A stretch of 64,000 nucleotides of DNA from Drechslerella dactyloides (taxonomy: Eukaryota; Ascomycota; Orbiliomycetes; Orbiliales; Orbiliaceae). The position numbers and the translations under genes were made by a program. Position 1 is the first letter of the stretch. Each line of letters begins with the position of its first letter. The DNA lies in contig JAGTWJ010000001.1 of the NCBI GenBank assembly GCA_020064725.1, forward strand, positions 5,456,001 to 5,520,000, given 5' to 3'. Below, one piece after another: positions 58,771 to 64,000 of this stretch. The notes below the pieces were generated by a model. It was given only the letters and a program-made list of their open reading frames with translations, had not been told where the DNA came from and did not search any database.

Positions 58771-60537
58771 ATGTTCGCCGTCCCTGCATTCCAGTCGCTT
58801 TCCTCCGAATCGCTTAAGTCCAGTTTCGAAAAGCGATCTGGCGGCGGCGGCGTCGATGCATGTCGCAATCCTGCCAACCTATCGTCTACCCCGAACCACC
58901 GGAAACGAAAGCGTCCTCATCATTCCGCTGAAAGTAATGCGGCTTCCGACGTAGCGCCGGAGAATATTGGCGAACTATGGAGCACGATTGTAGAAGGGAG
59001 ATCCGATGCAGCAGCCTCCAACAAGCCAGCTAATATCGCTACCGCTGCTGCTCCTACTGCTTCAGCTCCAGCTACCGTTGCTCCCAACCCTCAACAGGCT
59101 GGTCAGAGGAGGGACGGGAGGGACAAGGGCCCGAAGTCAAAAACGAGGAGACATTCTCGGAATGATGAGCTGTCTCGGGAGAGGAAAAAGAGGAGCAAGG
59201 TCGATCACGAGGGTGACTCGTCCTCCTCTGTCCACCCACCGACAGCAGCGGTCTCACTCTCATCATCCGGCGGGATTAAGTCCGTGAAACAATCCGACAA
59301 CCATACCATTAATCATCCGGACGCTCACGATCGTATCAGCATCTCCACCTCCGCCGCTCATGCTGCTGCTCAAACAGCATCGTCCGTGGCAGTCGGACCG
59401 ACTCCCGATGTGCAATCGAGAGGACCAGTTTTGACGCCACTGCAGGAGAAGATGCGGCAGAAACTCTCCGGCGCGAGATTCAGACACCTCAACCAGCTGC
59501 TCTACACAACCCCGTCCCGGAAATCGCTGGCTCTGTTCTCCAGCCAACCAGAAATGTTCAGAGACTACCACGCCGGATTCAGGCAACAAGTTGAGGCGTG
59601 GCCAGAGAACCCCGTCGACATCTTTATCAACCGTCTGTTCACGCGTGGCCGCCTGCGCGACTCTGGTCCACGCGGTGGCAAATTTCACCACAAACAGAGA
59701 CAAACGGGTCCTTCCGTCACTAATGCGGTACCGCTGGGTGGAGGAGGATCAGGACCAGGGAGTGGGTTTCAGGACGTATTGGAATCGCTCCCCCTTCCTC
59801 GCGCCCGAGATGGCTTCACCACCGTCATCGACCTGGGCTGTGGGGAAGCTGCGTTGGCAAAGGCTATCACGAGCGCAAAACCTCGTCCAAAGATCAAAGT
59901 CCATTCATACGACTTGCATGCTCCAAACCCGCTAGTGACAGTGGCGGATATCGCGCATCTTCCCTTGCAGGGCAACTCGGTTGATGTGGCAATTTTCTGC
60001 TTGGCCCTAATGGGCACGAACTGGCCAGTTATGATTGAAGAGGCTGTCAGAGTGCTCAGGAATGGGGGCGAGGTGTGGATCGCTGAGATCAAAAGTCGAT
60101 TCGCCAGGTCCAAGGTAGGACAAAAGGACAGCGGTGATTCCGCTACTGCGGGAAAGGAAGGCAACCGGAGGAGCAAAGGAAAGAAAAAGAACAGCGCATC
60201 CAAGGCTGGTCAAGAGAAAGACGACACCAACCCAGCTGACGCGTTTGTCGAGGAGCGAGATGACAACGTGGACCAAAACCGGTGGGCGGCAGGCGAGCAG
60301 AGCTTCATCGAGGCGCTGGGACGGCGCGGGCTGAGACTGAAGAGCCGCAACGGGGCGAATAAAATGTTCGTTTTGTTGGACTTTGAGAAAGTCGGAGGAG
60401 GAAAGGGCGGTCACGCGTTCCAAATACCACCGAAACCTGACATGCACGGTCGTGTGAGCAGGAAGTTCCACTCTGATGACGAGCTAGAGGTTGACGAGAG
60501 CTCGATACTGCAGCCATGTCTCTACAAGATACGCTAG
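58771..60537 (+). CDS. RRP8: Rrp8-type 25S rRNA adenine-N1 methyltransferase
   Basis: Rrp8 is a nucleolar SAM-dependent enzyme that makes m1A in large-subunit rRNA and helps early rRNA processing. There is a single exon of 588 residues. The N-terminal 210 residues are Ser/Ala/Lys/Arg-rich and disordered, with basic clusters typical of nucleolar proteins. The conserved Rrp8 region begins near residue 222 (LTPLQEKMRQKLSGARFRHL) and continues with the LYTTP and FRDYHAGFRQQVEAWP boxes. The SAM site VIDLGCGEAAL lies near 351. Later come NPLVTVADIAHLPL and the family-specific CLALMGTNW near 410. A Lys-rich insert of about 60 residues (about 450-500) interrupts the fold after the AEIKSRF strand. Large insertions here are species-variable. 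It converges on URA5 with only 177 bp between the stop codons. Confidence 0.95.
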   Translation: MFAVPAFQSLSSESLKSSFEKRSGGGGVDACRNPANLSSTPNHRKRKRPHHSAESNAASDVAPENIGELWSTIVEGRSDAAASNKPANIATAAAPTASAPATVAPNPQQAGQRRDGRDKGPKSKTRRHSRNDELSRERKKRSKVDHEGDSSSSVHPPTAAVSLSSSGGIKSVKQSDNHTINHPDAHDRISISTSAAHAAAQTASSVAVGPTPDVQSRGPVLTPLQEKMRQKLSGARFRHLNQLLYTTPSRKSLALFSSQPEMFRDYHAGFRQQVEAWPENPVDIFINRLFTRGRLRDSGPRGGKFHHKQRQTGPSVTNAVPLGGGGSGPGSGFQDVLESLPLPRARDGFTTVIDLGCGEAALAKAITSAKPRPKIKVHSYDLHAPNPLVTVADIAHLPLQGNSVDVAIFCLALMGTNWPVMIEEAVRVLRNGGEVWIAEIKSRFARSKVGQKDSGDSATAGKEGNRRSKGKKKNSASKAGQEKDDTNPADAFVEERDDNVDQNRWAAGEQSFIEALGRRGLRLKSRNGANKMFVLLDFEKVGGGKGGHAFQIPPKPDMHGRVSRKFHSDDELEVDESSILQPCLYKIR

Positions 60538-60714
60538 CTGTCGCCAATTGTCTATCTACTCATCTAGTATGTCTAACCAGACTACGCTATCAAGCTACCC
60601 TTTGTATATTAGCTTAGGGTGTACTTACGTACATGTACATTAAAACTTCTTGTAGTTAAAGCATCTATAGAAATCGTATGATCACTCGGAAGCTTTCGTC
60701 ATAGCGCACATTTC

Positions 60715-61416
60715 CTACTGCTGCTGCTGCTGCTTCGACAGCGGCGCATACCGCTTGCCATACTCCCTCATCTGCTCCTTCAGCTCCTCGTCCGACACAC
60801 CGACGATCAAGTCCTCGAGCGTGATGATTGCCGTCACAGGCACGCTATATTCAGCCCTGCAGTTCTCCACCGCGCTGTTCTCGCCATCCGTAGTCCGCTC
60901 CTGCCGGTCCAAGCACACCACGATTCCTGCAAGGATCCCGCCCTCAGCCTTGATGATCTCCGTAGCCTCCCTCATCGCTGTGCCCGCCGTGATCACATCG
61001 TCAACGATCAGCACTCGCTTTCCCTTCAATTGATAGCCGACGATACCGCCGCCCTCGCCGTGGTCCTTCTTCTCCTTTCTGTTGAAGGCGTACCCGATGT
61101 CGAGGAACCGGTCATCAAGGGACCCGAGCCGCGAGCAGACCAGCGTGGCCAGCGGGATGCCTTTGTACGCAGGGCCAAAGATCACGTCGAAGTCCGCTGG
61201 GATAGTGGCATCGTGCTGCTGAGTGAGCAGTGTTTGTGCGAAGGCGTCGGCGAGACATGTGAGCGAACGAGCAGTGTTGAAGAGGCCGGCGTTGAAAAAG
61301 TAGGGCGAGACGCGGCCGGACTTAAGGGTGAAAGTGCCAAATTTTAGGATCTGAGAGCGGATGCAGAGGTCGATGAGCTCGGCTTTGTGCTGGGGAAGCT
61401 GCTGCGCGGATGCCAT
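60715..61416 (-). CDS. URA5: Orotate phosphoribosyltransferase (uracil synthesis)
   Basis: OPRT joins orotate and PRPP to form OMP, the fifth step of de novo pyrimidine synthesis, in the cytosol. There is a single exon of 233 residues, a normal length. Recognisable parts are the substrate loop LKSGRVSPYFFNAG (31-44), FGPAYKGIPLA (80-90), the flexible catalytic loop region NRKEKKDHGEGG (112-123) and the PRPP-binding signature VLIVDDVITAGTA (135-147). The protein ends in five Gln from a CAG run right before the stop (60718-60732), a length-variable tail unlikely to matter for catalysis. The ATG at 61416 gives MASAQQLPQHKAELIDL, the expected start. It is divergent from the MET13-type gene with 1.3 kb between them. 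Confidence 0.96.
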   Translation of the reverse strand: MASAQQLPQHKAELIDLCIRSQILKFGTFTLKSGRVSPYFFNAGLFNTARSLTCLADAFAQTLLTQQHDATIPADFDVIFGPAYKGIPLATLVCSRLGSLDDRFLDIGYAFNRKEKKDHGEGGGIVGYQLKGKRVLIVDDVITAGTAMREATEIIKAEGGILAGIVVCLDRQERTTDGENSAVENCRAEYSVPVTAIITLEDLIVGVSDEELKEQMREYGKRYAPLSKQQQQQ

Positions 61417-62732
61417 GGTTGTGGTCGTAGTACTTGTGTCACTTGCGCGGGATGTTGCGTGAATGAGTTCGAACTCGAATGTTGGTGAATGCGGCGGAGG
61501 AGGTATTCCCGCAACACGGGGAAGCCGTCGACGGCGCAGAGATTTCTCATTGCCTCATAAACCCCTCTGAACTCTACCGCGCGAGAGCAAATTTACGTGA
61601 CGCAAAATCAAGCGAGCCGGCCCGATTGAGCTTGTATAAAGATCTCGCGATCGCATTTTGGCATCACGGAAGCCGGCAGCGACACGTATGATATCATATT
61701 GGGCTCCGGCAGAAGCTTCTTATGTAATTTTGTGGTAGTTTGGCAGCTCGGCAGGCACGAACAAAAGTGACATCCACCCAGCACCCGGACTCTGCTAGCT
61801 GCGCATGCAGGGGAAGCTCGACTCTCGCTTTCTGATTGGCAGCCCCGGGCCAATCCTTACGTTCACGAACAGCCTGCTGCTGCTCGCGTTCTTGGGCGCC
61901 GGCATTTTCGGCAGAGCAGACGCCGGTATCGATAGCTGGCGAGCTGGGCATCGCGATTCGGTACGTCGGAACTGTCCTATTGCCCAGACGCCGAATCGCT
62001 CCGAGTGGCTCCAGAAAACTCTGACTGTGGCTGACCTTCTCTGTCCGATATTGCAGCATTCTAGATCTCCGATATCACGCTGCCGTCACGTTAAAGGACG
62101 TTATTCTCGTGTCTCTCTGGTGCCAATAGCCTCGCTCGCTGGTGTGCATATGCAGGGTGCGTCCTCCGATTCCGGGAAAACCGCACAGCTTTTTTTTTCT
62201 TCGAAGCGAAAACTGGGAAACAGGTAAGTTGAACCCTTCCCTTCCCACTGATTCTATCTTTCGAAGGCTAATATACTGGCATGTTAGCATCGAATAATAT
62301 CGAATAATATAGCCACAAGTCCTTAGCATTCGACGCTATCGGTTAGAGGCTTCTGTGCCTGTTCACGTTCGTTCTAGCGGCATCTGTCCAGCTGCGACGC
62401 CGGAGTAAATGCTTCTTGCGTTCGGCAAGCTTAAGCTTTTGACAGGCGGGCGGGTTCACGAACATTCTCTTCTCCTTTACTCAATATAACACCCCTCTCC
62501 TCTCGTTCTTCTCGCTATTGCGTCTGGTTCTTATCGATTCCTACCTGTCCGGCTGGCAGTTTCCACTGTCCGATCGCATAGATACCTCCGGATTCTCCAT
62601 TTGCTTGCCTCCACGGTCGTTGCCTTCGTCTGGGACACCAACCGTTGGTGCTTTCGCTACGCGGACGGAAAGACGTCACTCGCTCATCACCAGGCAAGCT
62701 TTTTGCTAGTTAGCTAAAGCTCTGCATACACC
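61417..62732. promoter_or_regulatory. Divergent promoter region of URA5 and MET13
   Basis: This is a 1.3-kb spacer between two head-to-head genes. A CCAAT box occurs in both orientations 10 bp apart (ATTGG at 61835-61839, CCAAT at 61850-61854), which may bind the fungal CCAAT-binding complex. A 140-codon open frame runs through these boxes on the plus strand (61805-62227). I do not call it a gene because it has no domain and lies over the promoter motifs. Pyrimidine-rich tracts near 62.47-62.52 kb fit a transcription start for the plus-strand gene. Confidence 0.55.
61835..61854. promoter_or_regulatory. Paired, inverted CCAAT boxes
   Basis: ATTGG at 61835-61839 and CCAAT at 61850-61854 face each other around a GC-rich spacer. 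The position, about 0.4 kb from the URA5 start and 0.9 kb from the MET13 start, suits a shared element. This is motif evidence only. Confidence 0.4.
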
Positions 62733-64000
62733 ATGCATATCAAGGACAAGCTCGCAGCTTGCGAGAAGACAGGCAAGCCCTGCTTCTCATTTGAATACTA
62801 TGTCCCAAAGACAGCTCAGGTAAGCCTAAACCCAGCCCGCCCCCCAATGCGCGATATGCGGATATGCATTTTCGCGGGGATTATTCTCATCACATCGGTT
62901 CGCTTCTGTGTATCGTCGAACGTCGCTCACAGTTGTTATTGTTACATATAGGGTGTCCAGAATCTCTACGACCGTATGTTTTCCCTGCCCGTTCAAGATA
63001 CCGCAGTCGCACATATCGTGTTACTTATCTGACGATTCATTTCTTCAATGTGGTGAATAGGTATGGAGCGTATGGGCTCTTTTGGACCCCAGTTCATCGA
63101 TATCACATGGAACGCCGGTGGCCGCCTGAGCAATCTCACCACCGAGATGGTCAACGTCGCCCAAACAGTCTACGGGCTGGAAACATGCATGCATCTCACC
63201 TGCACAGGCATGGAGAAAGGGAAAGTCGACAGTGCACTCAAGGAAGCTTATAATGGCGGTTGCACCAACATTCTTGCTGTACGTCTCTCTAACTCTTGGC
63301 GATCTGGGCTATGACCAGGTGGACTGTCGTCTCTCGCATTGGCTGACGCCTTTATCGGATATAGCTTCGTGGAGACCCTCCAAGAGAAAATGAAAAGTGG
63401 TCCGCCGTCCCAGGCGGGTTCAGGTACGCCAAGGATCTCGTCAAGCATATCCGGGACAACTATGGAGATTATTTCGACATCGGCGTTGCGGGGTACCCTG
63501 AGGGATGTGACGACCAGGAAGATCCGGAGGTCCTACTGGACCATCTGAAGGAGAAGATTGATGCCGGTGGCACCTTCATCATCACCCAGATGTTCTATGA
63601 CGTCGATATATTTCTGGACTGGGTTCAGAAGGTTAGGGCGAAGGGAATCACCGTTCCAATCATCCCGGGGATCATGCCCATTCACACATACGCTGCATTC
63701 ATCCGGCGGGCGACGTGGACAAAGATCAAGGTTCCGGAGAAGTGGATGGAAGCCCTGGAACCGGTGAAAAACGACGATGTTGCCGTCAGAGACATCGGAC
63801 GAGACCTGGTTGTTGAACTATGCCAGAAGATACTGGACTCTGGTATCAACCAATTACACTTGTATGTTCTCTCCTTGCAGTTTCACAGTCGTCAATTGGC
63901 GTTTGTACTGATGTCTTGCCTTAGTTACACGATGAATCTAGCGACAGCCACACGCATGGTCCTCGAAGGCCTCGACCTGATGCCCAGTCTTGAGTCTCCC
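62733..64000 (+). CDS. MET13: Methylenetetrahydrofolate reductase, N-terminal part (cut by window edge)
   Basis: MTHFR reduces 5,10-methylene-THF to 5-methyl-THF, the methyl donor for methionine synthesis, with FAD and NAD(P)H. Exons: 62733-62819, 62952-62973, 63061-63278, 63365-63861 and 63925 onward, still open at the edge. Phases agree. The start (MHIKDKLAACEKTGKPCFSF) and EYYVPKT are closer to the Met13 than to the Met12 paralogue of yeast. The TIM-barrel catalytic domain follows: FIDITWNAGGRLS, ETCMHLTCTGM, LRGDPPRE, FDIGVAGYPEG, FIITQMFYDVD and PIIPGIMPI, covering flavin- and folate-binding segments. The second exon is only 22 nt (GVQNLYD plus one base). About 295 residues are visible of roughly 600 expected, so the regulatory C-terminal half lies outside the window. 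The neighbour URA5 is divergent. Confidence 0.95.

Noticed and set aside
61805..62227. 140-codon ATG open frame between URA5 and MET13
   Set aside because: It overlaps paired CCAAT boxes in a divergent promoter and has no domain.

Overview
The window is nuclear DNA of a filamentous ascomycete (Pezizomycotina; Eurotiomycetes-like is my best guess, not proven). Support: short introns of about 50-150 nt with GTAAGT/GTATGT donors and CTAAC-type branch points, Zn2Cys6 regulators of fungal type, single-copy fungal housekeeping genes, and a decayed block carrying TAG codons where CAG is expected, as C-to-T repeat-induced point mutation would leave. I see no bacterial operons, CRISPR arrays or convincing RNA genes.

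I support ten protein-coding genes; nine are complete and one runs off the right edge. From left to right: 1-8.9 kb has no recognisable gene. Then come two tandem minus-strand genes: an unknown 992-residue Ser/Pro-rich protein (8932-11910, with a 5' UTR intron), and behind it the mitochondrial N-acetylglutamate synthase of arginine synthesis (12526-14472). From 15 to 21 kb is an AT-rich graveyard holding a dead fucosyltransferase-like gene (17.0-18.5 kb) and a broken Ty1/copia Pol relic (19.1-20.8 kb). A CHIP/STUB1-type TPR plus U-box ubiquitin ligase follows (22331-23462), then a single-pass membrane protein with a Cys-rich ectodomain (27700-29756).

The middle is dominated by two minus-strand transcription factor genes with very long gene-free upstream regions. 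One encodes a C2H2 plus Zn2Cys6 protein (32600-34463) followed by about 10 kb without a gene. The other encodes a 1211-residue Zn2Cys6 protein (47634-51961) with a Gly/Pro/Trp/Gln tandem-repeat insert, followed by about 7 kb without a gene. Between them lies a DCAF4-like WD40 protein (44717-46356).

The right end is a compact housekeeping block: RRP8 rRNA methyltransferase (58771-60537, plus) converges on orotate phosphoribosyltransferase (60715-61416, minus). The latter shares a 1.3-kb divergent promoter with a MET13-type methylenetetrahydrofolate reductase (62733 to the edge, plus). These genes serve nucleotide, folate/methionine and ribosome pathways, but nothing shows that they are co-regulated as a cluster.

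Several genes depend on very short exons (22, 34, 35 and 37 nt), which I joined by reading phase and family similarity. All gene models are from reading alone, without transcripts or database searches. I did not find a system I would call new. The best leads are the dead glycosyltransferase, the repeat insert in the regulator, and the long upstream regions of the two regulators.
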